Of a DNA stretch of 64,000 bases, positions 17,057 through 26,272 are shown one piece after another (position 1 is the first letter of the stretch; every line of letters starts with the position of its first letter). The stretch lies in NCBI GenBank assembly GCA_964468805.1, contig CAYXWM010000003.1, forward strand, positions 1 through 64,000, written 5' to 3'. Source of the DNA: CAYXWM01 sp964468805. GTDB taxonomy: Bacteria; Bacillota; Clostridia; Lachnospirales; WRBF01. The notes under the pieces were generated by a model. That model was not told the origin of the DNA, searched no databases, and saw only the letters and a program-made list of their open reading frames with translations. The position numbers and the translations under genes are program-made.

Positions 17057-18316
17057 CTATTTTATAATTATTCCAAAAACAATAGTTGAAACGAAAGCCA
17101 ATGTTAAACCGATAAGCGATTCATAAGGAATAAGCTTTAATCTGTCCTTCATATCCATAACAACAGCACCGCCTGTTGCATGGAAAAAGCTTCCGTGAGG
17201 TACATGGTCAAGAACAGTTGCACCGGCATGAATCATTGCGGCAGCTGCTATGGAAGAAACGCCAAGGTCCAGTATAGTATTACCAAACGCAGCAGAGGCA
17301 ACGCTTGTACCGGCTGTTGTTGAAGCTGTGGCAAAAGACATTAATATACCGCTTATTGGTGCAAGTAAGAATGAGGGCAACCCCGCAAAAGTAAGGAAGT
17401 CGGATATTACTTGACGTACTTCAGAATTTGAGATTACGCCGGCTAATGCACCTGTTCCAAGCAACATAATAGCAACACCGGACATTCTGTTTAATCCTGC
17501 TACCGCATAGCTTGTTAAGTTTTTGATTTTTCCCATGCATAATGCACTAACTATACCGCCAATGGGTAAAGCTATCATAGGGTCTATAATTATATTTGCT
17601 ATAGGTCTCAAAGATAATAATATTATTGCAACCAGTGGTGCCAATATAGATGTGAAAAAGCTCGGTAAGTTTTCTTTTGAGTCTGTTTTTAAATCTTGGG
17701 GTGCAACAATGTCGCCTTTGTGTTTTAATTTTGAAGCTAATACACAGGTAATAACCAAGCCGAAAACTGCGGGTATAATTCCGGCTAACATTACTGATGT
17801 TAACGGTACTTGAAAGAAATCAGAAGCGGCAATTGCATTGGGGTTGGGAGATATAATATTTCCTGCTTTTCCTCCGCCTATCATTGCCAATAATATAGAA
17901 AAACGAGAAAGATTAGCTTTTCCTGCAATTGCAATTGCTATAGGTGCAACTGTAATAACGGCTACGTCGATAAAAACGCCAACGGCTGTTAAAATTAATG
18001 TTGTAAGTGCAAGAGCAAACAAGGAACGTGTTTTGCCTATTTTCTCAACCAGTGTTTCGGCAATAACCCTTGCTGCACCGGACTCAATCAATACACCTGC
18101 CAATATTCCGGCACACAAAATTCTCATTACGGCAGGAATAATGTTCTTTGCTCCATCAAACATCATAGTAACCGATTCGGATAGTCCTACCCCTCCGACA
18201 AGAGCACCAACCAATGCTCCTACTATCATACCGTAGGCCGGCGGAACTTTCTTTAAAATTAAAAAGATTGCGATAACCAGAGCAAGCAATGCTCCCCAAA
18301 TACTTACAACTGCCAT
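17057..18316 (-). CDS. GntP-family permease (probable glycerate/gluconate-type uptake)
   Basis: A 419-residue protein with about 12 hydrophobic helices. GntP-like features are the ALVGGVG loop, the GGGKAGNIISPNPNAIAAS segment and the C-terminal THAGATVLDHVPHG-like stretch (here IHAGATVLDHVPHG). The Shine-Dalgarno sequence is AGGAGG. It lies between cdaR and glycerate kinase on the same strand, so glycerate is the most likely substrate, although GntP members also carry gluconate and other sugar acids. A TATAAT-like -10 (minus strand, 18353-18348) lies about 35 bp upstream of the ATG. Confidence 0.88.
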   Translation of the reverse strand: MAVVSIWGALLALVIAIFLILKKVPPAYGMIVGALVGALVGGVGLSESVTMMFDGAKNIIPAVMRILCAGILAGVLIESGAARVIAETLVEKIGKTRSLFALALTTLILTAVGVFIDVAVITVAPIAIAIAGKANLSRFSILLAMIGGGKAGNIISPNPNAIAASDFFQVPLTSVMLAGIIPAVFGLVITCVLASKLKHKGDIVAPQDLKTDSKENLPSFFTSILAPLVAIILLSLRPIANIIIDPMIALPIGGIVSALCMGKIKNLTSYAVAGLNRMSGVAIMLLGTGALAGVISNSEVRQVISDFLTFAGLPSFLLAPISGILMSFATASTTAGTSVASAAFGNTILDLGVSSIAAAAMIHAGATVLDHVPHGSFFHATGGAVVMDMKDRLKLIPYESLIGLTLAFVSTIVFGIIIK

Positions 18317-18414
18317 AATATACCTCCTGCTAAAATTTAGTTACAGAATTATAACAGTGTTTTATACGAAACGCACCGGATTTAAGCATATAAATTACAA
18401 ATAATTATATAGAA

Positions 18415-18436
18415 TTTTTGTGCATTCGCACAAAAA
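18415..18436 (-). promoter_or_regulatory. Perfect 9-bp inverted repeat between cdaR and the permease gene
   Basis: TTTTTGTGC-ATTC-GCACAAAAA starts 3 bp after the cdaR stop and lies about 60 bp upstream of a candidate -10 for the permease gene. It could be an operator for CdaR (position and symmetry fit) or a weak terminator/attenuator of cdaR. The following bases are not a clean U tract, which favours the operator idea. Confidence 0.5.
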
Positions 18437-18439
18437 CAA

Positions 18440-19594
18440 TCAAAGTTGATTTTCGTATATATATTTGGCTGCATATAATGCCAATAAATCTTTTTTAATT
18501 TTGACATCTTTACCGGTTAGCTCATAAATTTTGTCTAATCTATAAATTAAAGTATTTCTATGAATGTTTAAAGCTATTGCGGTATTTTTGCTTTCACAGT
18601 TTTCTTTAAAATAAACAGCCAACGTTTCTATCAATTCGTTTGCTTTATCACTGTTAAGCAGATTGGACCATATATTTGTATAGTGCTTTACCAGCCATGA
18701 AGTACTGACCTGTTGAAATATCATTCTGTTGATTATATCTTCAACATTTATTAAATTGTTCTTGATTTTCTTTTTATTTGCATAAATAAGAGCATCCTTG
18801 ACCGAACAGTATGAATCACGAAGCCCATCCTCTCCAAACAAGGTTTTTCCGATTAATATATTAAAGCCTTCATATTTGTTTTCTAAAATCATATTAAGTA
18901 GCTGATTGCATTTTTCTGTGCTGTTTTTAATCACTTCTTCCGGGTTTTTGTGAGAAACGAGAAATACTACTTGAAATGAGTTTTGCACAGCAGTGTATTT
19001 AATCAATAGCTTATTTATTATAAAGCTTACAATTTTCTCTACATCAATACTATGATCGGTTATATCGGAAAAATTAAAATCTACCATACAAATACAATGA
19101 TTTTGATTTAAATTAAAATTCAACTGCTTAGCACGAGTTATATTTTTTATTGAGTCTGTATCATTACTGTGAATAAGAGCCAGCAAAAAATCCTCTTTTA
19201 CGTGTTTGTCCCATTGAGCCTTTTTTTGTAAATATGAATGTTCAAGAAACAATTCGGCAAGCATTTTTACTATTTCACCATATTTTCTTACTTCTTCGGT
19301 ATTTCCGGTTATTCCTATAACTCCAACTGCTTCTCCCATAAATTCAATTACAAGATTAACCCCGGACATTACGCCTCTTAAATCTTTTGCCATTTCTTCC
19401 GTTACGTTTACAGCTTCTCTGCGTTCAAGCGCCAAAACAGCACCTTCATGCTTTTGCTTAATTCGGCTTTTATCGCCTGAGGCGATAATCCTGCCGTTTT
19501 CGTCCATAACATTTACATTATAGGATATTACCTTCATTGCCCTATCTACTATTTGCTGTGCTATCTCCTTGGTCAGCGTTTCTATAGAGATCAC
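18440..19594 (-). CDS. cdaR: CdaR-family sugar diacid / glycerate regulator
   Basis: A 384-residue transcription factor. Residues about 1-135 form the diacid-recognition domain (EIAQQIVDRAMKVISYNVNV, then DENGRIIASGD). A GGDEF-related middle part follows (about 140-290). The C-terminus is a PucR/CdaR helix-turn-helix: NTAIALNIHRNTLIYRLDKI. CdaR proteins activate genes for uptake and use of glucarate, galactarate or glycerate. Its position just upstream of the GntP-type permease and glycerate kinase fits that role. Expected to respond to glycerate or a related acid (inference). Confidence 0.92.
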   Translation of the reverse strand: MISIETLTKEIAQQIVDRAMKVISYNVNVMDENGRIIASGDKSRIKQKHEGAVLALERREAVNVTEEMAKDLRGVMSGVNLVIEFMGEAVGVIGITGNTEEVRKYGEIVKMLAELFLEHSYLQKKAQWDKHVKEDFLLALIHSNDTDSIKNITRAKQLNFNLNQNHCICMVDFNFSDITDHSIDVEKIVSFIINKLLIKYTAVQNSFQVVFLVSHKNPEEVIKNSTEKCNQLLNMILENKYEGFNILIGKTLFGEDGLRDSYCSVKDALIYANKKKIKNNLINVEDIINRMIFQQVSTSWLVKHYTNIWSNLLNSDKANELIETLAVYFKENCESKNTAIALNIHRNTLIYRLDKIYELTGKDVKIKKDLLALYAAKYIYENQL

Positions 19595-19827
19595 CCTTTC
19601 ATGTAATTAATTATATGGAAAATGCTATCTATTATCAAAGACTTTTTAAAAATTTCTGTTGAAATTTGAAGAATGCTTTCCGAAGGGGTAATGGTAGGAC
19701 AGACCTCGTAGAATTTGAGTCGTGTTTATAAAGTTTCATTTCACGCCCAATTGGTGTGACCATAAAACATAAGATGGTGCCATGTGCAATTGTTTAAAAA
19801 CTCGTAAGTTTAAACGAAGTGTTAAAT

Positions 19828-19866
19828 AAAAAAAGAATTCTACATACTTGTAAAATTCCTTTTAAT
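19828..19866. terminator. Terminator after the epimerase gene
   Basis: On the minus strand AAAAGGAATTTTAC pairs with GTAGAATTCTTTTT around AAGTAT, with a T-rich 3' end. It lies 13 bp after the epimerase stop. The remaining intergenic DNA up to cdaR (19595-19827) shows no gene. Confidence 0.7.
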
Positions 19867-19878
19867 GAAAGTCGGGTT

Positions 19879-21009
19879 TTATATCATCTTACGCCAGATA
19901 AATTCATCGGTTATTTTCGTATAGCTTTGGATTATTTTTACTACCTTTAATGATATATTAATATCTGTATAGTCCGATACTTTTGGAAGGTTATCTTCGT
20001 TTTCATAGCTTGCGGTGGCAATTTCTATAGCTTGGGTAATATTTTTAAAGTCTATACCGCCTATTACTATACTGCCCTTATCCAGTACTTCCGGTCTTTC
20101 GGTTGAGGTTCTTATAAGAACAGCAGGGAACCCCAGAATTGAACTTTCTTCAGATAAAGTTCCGCTGTCAGACAGTACACAAAACGCATTTTTTTGCAGA
20201 CAATTATAATCGGAAAAACAGAAGGGTTTCATGGATTTGACCAAGGGATTAAACTTAAATTGTCGTTGTTCTATAAATTTCATGCTTCTAGGATGAGTGG
20301 AGTATATTACCGGTATTTCATAGGTCTCTGCAATTAAATTCAAGGAATTCATTAATGAAATAAAATGCTTTTCGTGGTCAATGTTTTCTTCTCGATGTGC
20401 TGAGACAAGTAAATATTTGCCGGGTGACAGTGATAACCGGTCAAGGACCTTGCTGTTTTGAATTTTATTCATGTTATTGTGCAAAACCTCTGTCATGGGT
20501 GAACCTGTAACGAAAACATACCGACCCTCTATGCCTTCCGAAAGAAGATAACGTCTGGAATGCTCTGTATATGCCAAGTTTATATCCGCTATATGGTCAA
20601 CAATTTTTCTGTTTATTTCTTCGGGAACATTGGGGTCAAAGCATCTGTTTCCTGCCTCCATGTGGAATATTGGAACTTTCAGTCTTTTAGCTGAAATTGC
20701 CGATAATGCGGAATTGGTATCACCCAAAATCAACAAGGCGTCCGGGCGGATTTCTTTGATAATTTTATATGATTTATCTATTATGTTTCCTATGGTTTGC
20801 CCCACATCGTCACCAACACATTCCAAGCAATAATCAGGCTCTCTTATATTCAAATCCTCAAAAAAAAGCTCGTTGAGAGTATAGTCCCAATTTTGCCCGG
20901 TATGCACCAATATATGCTCAAAATATATATCACAAGCCTTAATTACCTCAGAAAGTCTGATAATTTCCGGTCTTGTTCCGATTACAGTCATTAATTTCAG
21001 TTTGTTCAT
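19879..21009 (-). CDS. wecB: UDP-N-acetylglucosamine 2-epimerase, non-hydrolysing
   Basis: A 376-residue enzyme interconverting UDP-GlcNAc and UDP-ManNAc. Signatures: TVIGTRPEIIRLSEVI, LVHTGQNWD, the GDTNSALSAI loop, HMEAGNRCFDPNVPEEINR (catalytic Asp/Glu region), SAHREENID and the SDSGTLSEESSILG segment. The ATG at 21009 is preferred because it has GGGGG 8 nt upstream and begins with the conserved strand; an upstream in-frame start at 21045 has no ribosome site. It would supply UDP-ManNAc for wall polysaccharide. It stands alone, 4 kb from the polysaccharide cluster. Confidence 0.92.
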   Translation of the reverse strand: MNKLKLMTVIGTRPEIIRLSEVIKACDIYFEHILVHTGQNWDYTLNELFFEDLNIREPDYCLECVGDDVGQTIGNIIDKSYKIIKEIRPDALLILGDTNSALSAISAKRLKVPIFHMEAGNRCFDPNVPEEINRKIVDHIADINLAYTEHSRRYLLSEGIEGRYVFVTGSPMTEVLHNNMNKIQNSKVLDRLSLSPGKYLLVSAHREENIDHEKHFISLMNSLNLIAETYEIPVIYSTHPRSMKFIEQRQFKFNPLVKSMKPFCFSDYNCLQKNAFCVLSDSGTLSEESSILGFPAVLIRTSTERPEVLDKGSIVIGGIDFKNITQAIEIATASYENEDNLPKVSDYTDINISLKVVKIIQSYTKITDEFIWRKMI

Positions 21010-21171
21010 AACATACCCCCGTAATTCGTTAAAAATATAGTTCATTTTATAGTATGGAACATTTTCGTATTATGTGATTTTGTATGCCGGTTGCAATAAC
21101 GTATAAAGGTACATATCATTAACTCCGGGTATATAATAAAGAAAGGTTTTGTACATTTCTGAATAATCAGC

Positions 21172-21280
21172 TTTATACTGATTCCATATAAGATGAAGGA
21201 CAAAAATAATCGGTTTTTTCTTGAACCGTTGGAAAAAATCAATTATATTTGTCCTCTGTTTAAAATGGAATCATTATACT
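21172..21280. repeat. Dispersed palindromic repeat, family 1, copy 2 (MITE-like, longest)
   Basis: Ends TATACTGATTCCATATAAG and TTTAAAATGGAATCATTATA, with inner arms GAAGGACAAAAA / TATTTGTCCTC. Same family as 4497-4575 and 41299-41343. It lies in the divergent space between the epimerase and the next gene, so it could also affect their promoters. Confidence 0.75.
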
Positions 21281-21371
21281 ATGCATCTACCGGGAAATAG
21301 TATAAACTTTTATAGACATAATTTATTTCAAGCAACAGGGGGTATTCTGCAAAAGTAAAGGGGTGTGGATA

Positions 21372-22208
21372 TTGAGATTAATTCATACATTATTGTTTTT
21401 GTTTAGAGAAAACGGACTTCACGCGGATATGGAACTGGCTCATAAGTGCTTAAAGTCATTGGAAAAAAGCAGCTATAAGACAGTTGTGGTTTATAACCAA
21501 GGATTTTGGAATAAGAAACAATTGGAGGATTTTTTAAGACATTATGATTTGAATTGCATAGTTATAGGTGACGGAGTTAATGTGGGGACTGTAGTGGGGC
21601 GGCAAAGCTGCTTCCGTACGATTTGGGATATGTTCCCGGAAACCCAATACATCAGCGAAATACATCTTGACATGATGTTCACATATAATTGGGAAGATAG
21701 CCTAATCAACTATTTGGAAACTCATGACGAGCCGATGATTAGCTGCGGTATAGTAGACCAAGGCGGTGCCATGAATTTTATAGGAAAAACTGTTGAAGTG
21801 CCACCTATGAATCCGGACTTGATGGACGAATACCTGGCAAATCTTAAAGAAAACACTACCGTTCATGGCTTTACCAATCCCTGCATTCATAAGTCCGAAA
21901 TTTTAAAAGAAACCGGCGGTTACAATCCTCGATTCCTCACGGGAAAACAAGCCTTTGAAGATGACAGTATGCTACTGGGCTACTTTTATTACTACGGCAC
22001 CCGTACCAAATGGAAACCGAAAGTTTGCTATGAATCGGTGGTTTATCATGCCGTTGCAGGACAAAGGCTTGGAATGGGCGACAGTGTAATGATAAATTAT
22101 GCGGGATTAGTTAAGCAATACGGTGCAATGGGTTTAAAACACCTGTCCGAATTGCATAAAAGCCAATGGCATATCAATTATTTCTCAGAACAATATAAAT
22201 CAATGTAA
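21372..22208 (+). CDS. Glycosyltransferase-like protein (GT-A fold, GT2-related)
   Basis: A 278-residue protein. The pattern VVVYNQGFWNKKQLEDFL, a short acidic region, EIHLDMMFTYNWEDSL, NPCIHKSEIL and FEDDSMLLGYFYY resembles GT2-like transferases that bind a nucleotide sugar through Asp residues. The similarity is moderate, so the call is tentative. I place the start at TTG 21372 because AAAGGGG ends 8 nt before it; the in-frame GTG at 21363 overlaps that ribosome site. It is divergent from the epimerase, so a role in modifying a cell-envelope glycan is plausible. Confidence 0.55.
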   Translation: MRLIHTLLFLFRENGLHADMELAHKCLKSLEKSSYKTVVVYNQGFWNKKQLEDFLRHYDLNCIVIGDGVNVGTVVGRQSCFRTIWDMFPETQYISEIHLDMMFTYNWEDSLINYLETHDEPMISCGIVDQGGAMNFIGKTVEVPPMNPDLMDEYLANLKENTTVHGFTNPCIHKSEILKETGGYNPRFLTGKQAFEDDSMLLGYFYYYGTRTKWKPKVCYESVVYHAVAGQRLGMGDSVMINYAGLVKQYGAMGLKHLSELHKSQWHINYFSEQYKSM

Positions 22209-22217
22209 AACGGTAAG

Positions 22218-22253
22218 TTTAGGGCAGATATTATGCTGTAGTTCTGCCCTAAA
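22218..22253 (+). other. Strong hairpin after the glycosyltransferase-like gene
   Basis: A perfect 11-bp stem TTTAGGGCAGA / TCTGCCCTAAA starting 9 bp after the stop. The 3' side is followed by A-rich, not T-rich, sequence, so it is not a textbook intrinsic terminator. It may stabilise the mRNA 3' end. Confidence 0.6.
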
Positions 22254-22262
22254 AAAGTATAA

Positions 22263-22319
22263 TACGGAGCTATAAACCGTTTTACTCGATAGCCCAATAA
22301 GACTTTATATAGCTCCGTA
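22263..22319. other. Second long-loop inverted repeat upstream of the amidase gene
   Basis: TACGGAGCTATA and TATAGCTCCGTA are perfect 12-bp arms separated by 33 bases, directly after the previous hairpin and 135 bp before the amidase start. Function unknown. Confidence 0.6.
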
Positions 22320-22453
22320 AAAAATAATCAGTACTTACATAAAAAGGCAGCAAACAAGCCTTATCTTGAATATACTGTAAGTGAATCTTCCTCAAAGAGA
22401 GAAGATTTGATATAAAATAATAATAAATACCATAATAAGGTAGGTTAGTTAAT

Positions 22454-23215
22454 ATGCAGAAAATTATAGCCTTAGATGACGGCCACGGCATGGAGACCCC
22501 GGGCAAACGCTCGCCCATGCTTCCGGACGGTACTTATATGCCGGAAAACGAGTTTAACAGAACCGTTGTAAAATATCTGGCATCGGATTTGGAACGAAAT
22601 GGATTTTCGGTTTTGCTTGTGGCTCCGGGAGACGATGATACTCCTTTAAACACCAGAACCGACTTGGCAAACAACACCATTAGAAACAAATACAACCGAC
22701 CGGCTGATCTTTACATTTCAGTCCATGCCAACGCGGCGACAGGCGATTGGAACAGTGCAAATGGGTTAGAAACCTATATTTACACCAAAACCGACGCCGA
22801 AACCGACAGGCTCGGTAAATTGGTGCATGATAATCTAATAAAGGGAACTCCTCAATTTGACAGAGGGCTCAAACGAGCGGATTTTCATGTTTTAAGGGAA
22901 ACGCATATGCCGGCAGTACTTGTGGAATGCGGTTTTATGGACAATAAGCAAGATATACAACTTTTGCTTTCTGACAGCTTTAGAAAAGAATGTGCGGAAG
23001 AACTTTGCAAAGCTGTATGCGAATTTTATGGGGTGAAATATGTGGGAGAACAAACAAAGAATACTGTAAAAATTAAATATGAAGGTAAGGTTTACGATTT
23101 GGAAGGCACAATGGTAGACGACAAAAATTACGTAGGGGTACGAGCCCTTGCAGAACTTTTGGGTTTCAAAGTAGACTGGGACGATGCCGAAAAAACCGTG
23201 TTGATTTCTAAATAA
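22454..23215 (+). CDS. N-acetylmuramoyl-L-alanine amidase (Amidase_3) with C-terminal CuAO-N-like domain
   Basis: A 253-residue zinc amidase that cleaves the lactyl-peptide bond of peptidoglycan. Zinc ligands and catalytic residues are visible: His in LDDGHGMETPG, Glu in PENEFNRTV, His in YISVHANAATG and Glu in VLVECGFMDN. From about 200 a copper amine oxidase N-like module follows (DLEGTMVDDKNYVGVRALAE, then GFKVDWDD), a common wall-associated repeat in Firmicutes. No signal peptide or membrane helix precedes the domain, which is odd for a wall hydrolase. It may leave the cell by lysis or a phage-like route, or act in the mother cell. Start ATG 22454 with AGGT upstream. Confidence 0.88.
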   Translation: MQKIIALDDGHGMETPGKRSPMLPDGTYMPENEFNRTVVKYLASDLERNGFSVLLVAPGDDDTPLNTRTDLANNTIRNKYNRPADLYISVHANAATGDWNSANGLETYIYTKTDAETDRLGKLVHDNLIKGTPQFDRGLKRADFHVLRETHMPAVLVECGFMDNKQDIQLLLSDSFRKECAEELCKAVCEFYGVKYVGEQTKNTVKIKYEGKVYDLEGTMVDDKNYVGVRALAELLGFKVDWDDAEKTVLISK

Positions 23216-23223
23216 TCTTCAAT

Positions 23224-23264
23224 AAAAAAGGAGAGAACTTTAATGTTTTCTCCTTAGTCTTTTT
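23224..23264. terminator. Rho-independent terminator between amidase and uvrB
   Basis: AAGGAGAGAAC and GTTTTCTCCTT pair (one mismatch) around TTTAAT, followed by AGTCTTTTT. It serves the amidase on the plus strand and could also stop uvrB transcripts (minus strand, preceded by A-rich arm). Confidence 0.75.
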
Positions 23265-23312
23265 GCTCTTAATCTTTTCTTGATTAACGGTTCAGAGTTT
23301 TACTCTTATTTA

Positions 23313-25286
23313 TTATAAATATTTCTTTAAATTCAATATTTCATCTCTTAAAGCCGCCGCTTGTTCAAACATCAATTCCATGGCTGCCTGTTTCATTTCC
23401 TTATCAAGCTGTTTTATGGTCTTTAAAATTTCTTCCTTGCTCATAGATTCCGGGTCTTTTGCAAGTCCCTGTTGTGTTTTCTCCTCAGGAGTTTCGGTTG
23501 CACGTATAATCTCATGAACTTTTTTGATTATGGTTGTTGGGGTAATTCCGTGTTTTTCGTTGTATGCCTGTTGTATTGCACGGCGTCGATTGGTTTCGCT
23601 GATAGCCAAATCCATGGAACGGGTAATCTTATCCGCGTACATTATTACCCTGCCTTCCGAATTTCTTGCCGCTCTGCCTATGGTTTGAATAAGAGAGGTT
23701 TCGGAACGTAAAAAACCTTCTTTATCAGCATCTATTATGGCAACCAAAGCTGTTTCGGGTATATCAAGACCTTCTCTCAAAAGGTTAATACCTACAAGAA
23801 CATCAAATACATTCATTCGCAAATCACGGATTATTTCCAGTCTCTCCAAAGTATCTATATCCGAATGTAGATAGCGTACCTTAATTCCGTGTTCTTTAAG
23901 ATAATTTGTAAGGTCCTCCGCCATCTTTTTGGTGAGGGTTGTAACCAAGGTCTTAAAGCCGCTTTCGGTTACTTTTTTAATCTCCGTCATTAAGTCGTCA
24001 ATCTGTCCCTTTATGGGTCGAACATAAATCGGCGGGTCAAGCAGACCTGTTGGGCGTATAACCTGTTCTACGGTCATTTGAGAATGTTCGTATTCATATT
24101 TTGCCGGAGTAGCGGATACAAATAGCATTTGGTTTATCTTGCTTTCAAATTCGGGGAATTGTAAAGGACGGTTATCCATTGCCGAAGGTAAACGGAAACC
24201 AAAGTCAACAAGCACTGTTTTTCTGGATTTGTCACCTTCATACATTCCTCTTACTTGGGGTATGGTTACGTGACTTTCGTCCACCATAATTATCATATCT
24301 TCCGGGAAATAATCCAGCAAGGTATGAGGCGTGGAGCCCGGCTCTCTTTGAGACAAGTGCCTTGAATAGTTTTCTATACCGGAGCAGAAACCCATTTCCC
24401 TAAGCATTTCAATATCATAATTGGTACGCTGGAGTATACGCTGGGCTTCCAGTAGCTTGTCCTCTGATTTTAAACGTTGATAATATTCTTCCAATTCCTC
24501 TTGAATACTTATAATGGCTTTATTCATTTTTTCTTTGGAGGTAACATAATGCGATGCCGGAAAAACCGTCATATGATTCCTGATACCCAGAACTTCGCCG
24601 GTTAATACGTTTATTTCTGCGATTCTGTCTATTTCGTCCCCGAAAAACTCCACTCGAAAAGCCGTGTCTGCAGAATAAGCCGGGAAAACCTCCATGGAGT
24701 CTCCTCTGACCCTAAAAGTACCCCTGGTGAAATTAATATCGTTTCTGCTGTATTGAATATCTACAAGTCGGCGTATAACCTGTTCACGGTCTTTTATCAT
24801 ACCGGGTCGTAATGAAAGCACCATTTCGTTATAATCTATGGGATCGCCCAAACCGTAAATACAGGAAACGGAAGCTATAATCAAAACATCCCTACGCTCA
24901 AACAAAGCCGCCGTGGCAGAATGTCGCAATTTATCTATTTCGTCGTTGATGGCAGAATCTTTTTCAATGTAAGTGTCGGTTGAAGGCACGTAAGCCTCCG
25001 GCTGATAATAATCATAATAGCTGACAAAATATTCAACTGCGTTTTCAGGGAAAAATGCCTTAAATTCGCTGTATAGCTGTGCCGCCAAGGTCTTGTTGTG
25101 TGCGATTACCAAGGTAGGTCTGTTCAGTTGTTGAATAATATTTGCCATGGTATAGGTCTTACCGGAGCCGGTAACGCCCAGTAAGGTTTGAAATTTATTG
25201 CCTTCTCTGAAACCGGACACAAGTTTTTCTATGGCTTCCGGTTGGTCGCCTGTGGGCTGATACGCGGACACAAGCTTAAAATCCAT
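23313..25286 (-). CDS. uvrB: Excinuclease ABC subunit B
   Basis: A 657-residue, full-length UvrB, the damage-verifying helicase-like subunit of nucleotide excision repair. Visible: Walker A GVTGSGKTYT at about 38, the beta-hairpin SYYDYYQPEAYVPSTDTY, DESHVTIPQ, the VSATPA motif, QTIGRAARN (motif VI) and a C-terminal UVR domain (MKQAAMELMFEQAAALRDEI) that binds UvrC. uvrA and uvrC are not adjacent in this window. Shine-Dalgarno AAAGGA precedes the ATG. Confidence 0.98.
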   Translation of the reverse strand: MDFKLVSAYQPTGDQPEAIEKLVSGFREGNKFQTLLGVTGSGKTYTMANIIQQLNRPTLVIAHNKTLAAQLYSEFKAFFPENAVEYFVSYYDYYQPEAYVPSTDTYIEKDSAINDEIDKLRHSATAALFERRDVLIIASVSCIYGLGDPIDYNEMVLSLRPGMIKDREQVIRRLVDIQYSRNDINFTRGTFRVRGDSMEVFPAYSADTAFRVEFFGDEIDRIAEINVLTGEVLGIRNHMTVFPASHYVTSKEKMNKAIISIQEELEEYYQRLKSEDKLLEAQRILQRTNYDIEMLREMGFCSGIENYSRHLSQREPGSTPHTLLDYFPEDMIIMVDESHVTIPQVRGMYEGDKSRKTVLVDFGFRLPSAMDNRPLQFPEFESKINQMLFVSATPAKYEYEHSQMTVEQVIRPTGLLDPPIYVRPIKGQIDDLMTEIKKVTESGFKTLVTTLTKKMAEDLTNYLKEHGIKVRYLHSDIDTLERLEIIRDLRMNVFDVLVGINLLREGLDIPETALVAIIDADKEGFLRSETSLIQTIGRAARNSEGRVIMYADKITRSMDLAISETNRRRAIQQAYNEKHGITPTTIIKKVHEIIRATETPEEKTQQGLAKDPESMSKEEILKTIKQLDKEMKQAAMELMFEQAAALRDEILNLKKYL

Positions 25287-25472
25287 GTTATCACTGTCCT
25301 TTTATAGTATGTGGTATAAAGCTTTAGTTATATTAAGCATTAAGAAGTTATAAAATTGCAAAATTAATTAAGTGTATGATATAATAACCTTACCTTTATT
25401 TTTCTAAACAGTTATCACTTGATGAGACCAATACATAAAGATAAAGTAATAATTAATTTTCGGAGGTATTCG

Positions 25473-26099
25473 ATGAAAGTATTGTTGGTTAACGGCAGTC
25501 CCCATAAAGATGGTAGCACTTTTGCCGCACTTTGTGAAGTGGAAAATGAATTAAATAAGTTGGGCATTGAAACAGAAATTTTCCATGTAGGCAAAGAGCC
25601 TATACGAGGATGCATAGGCTGTTCACATTGCAAGAAAAACAGTACCGGCAAATGCGTTTTTGATAACGATTCGGTAAATGAATTCTTGGAAAAAGCGGCT
25701 ACTGCTGACGGTTTCGTATTCGGTTCACCGGTTCATTTTGCTGCCGCTTCCGGTGCGTTAACTTCTTTAATGGACAGAGCTTTTTACTGCGGTAAGGTAT
25801 TTGAAAACAAACCGGCTGCCGCTATAGTTTGCTGCCGCAGAGCCGGCTCAACCGCCGCCTTGGATCAAATAAACAAATATTTCACCATACGCAATATGCC
25901 CGTGGTTTCTTCACTTTACTGGAACATGGTACATGGAAACAACTCCGAAGAAATTAAAGAAGACTTGGAAGGTCTGCAAATAATGCGTAATTTGGGTAAA
26001 AATATGGCTTGGCTACTAAAATGTATCGAAGCCGGCAAAAATGCCGGAGTAGCCTTACCGGAACGTGAGGCTCTTGTAAGAACAAATTTCGTAAGATAA
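25473..26099 (+). CDS. Flavodoxin-family NAD(P)H-dependent FMN reductase
   Basis: A 208-residue flavoprotein of the NADPH-dependent FMN reductase/iron-sulfur-flavoprotein group. The FMN phosphate loop is VNGSPHKDGSTFAAL at residues about 5-19. GCIGCSHCKKN gives a Cys cluster seen in the flavin-Fe-S subgroup, followed by FGSPVHFAAASGALTSLMDR. Start chosen at 25473 because CGGAGG lies 8 nt upstream; an in-frame ATG at 25419 adds 18 residues without homologous features. Likely a cytoplasmic redox or oxygen-stress protein. Its own terminator follows directly. Confidence 0.85.
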   Translation: MKVLLVNGSPHKDGSTFAALCEVENELNKLGIETEIFHVGKEPIRGCIGCSHCKKNSTGKCVFDNDSVNEFLEKAATADGFVFGSPVHFAAASGALTSLMDRAFYCGKVFENKPAAAIVCCRRAGSTAALDQINKYFTIRNMPVVSSLYWNMVHGNNSEEIKEDLEGLQIMRNLGKNMAWLLKCIEAGKNAGVALPEREALVRTNFVR

Positions 26100-26105
26100 A
26101 AATGT

Positions 26106-26135
26106 AAAAAGGTCGGATATTTCCGGCCTTTTTTG
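26106..26135 (+). terminator. Rho-independent terminator of the flavoprotein gene
   Basis: AAAAAGGTCGGA / TCCGGCCTTTTTT around TATT, with one G-U pair and a strong T tract. Confidence 0.9.
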
Positions 26136-26200
26136 TTTAAGTGTTTAATATTAGGCATGAAACTTACAAAAAAATTTAACTGTAATCAAAATTGTTAATA

Positions 26201-26229
26201 TTGACCATATCTAGGGGTTGAGTTATAAT
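26201..26229 (+). promoter_or_regulatory. Sigma-A promoter of the MFS gene
   Basis: TTGACC (26201-26206), 17-bp spacer, TATAAT (26224-26229). The predicted transcription start is about 37 nt before the ATG at 26273. Confidence 0.75.
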
Positions 26230-26272
26230 TCTGTTATTGTCTTTAGTAAAATTGCAACCTAAAGGAGCGGCT

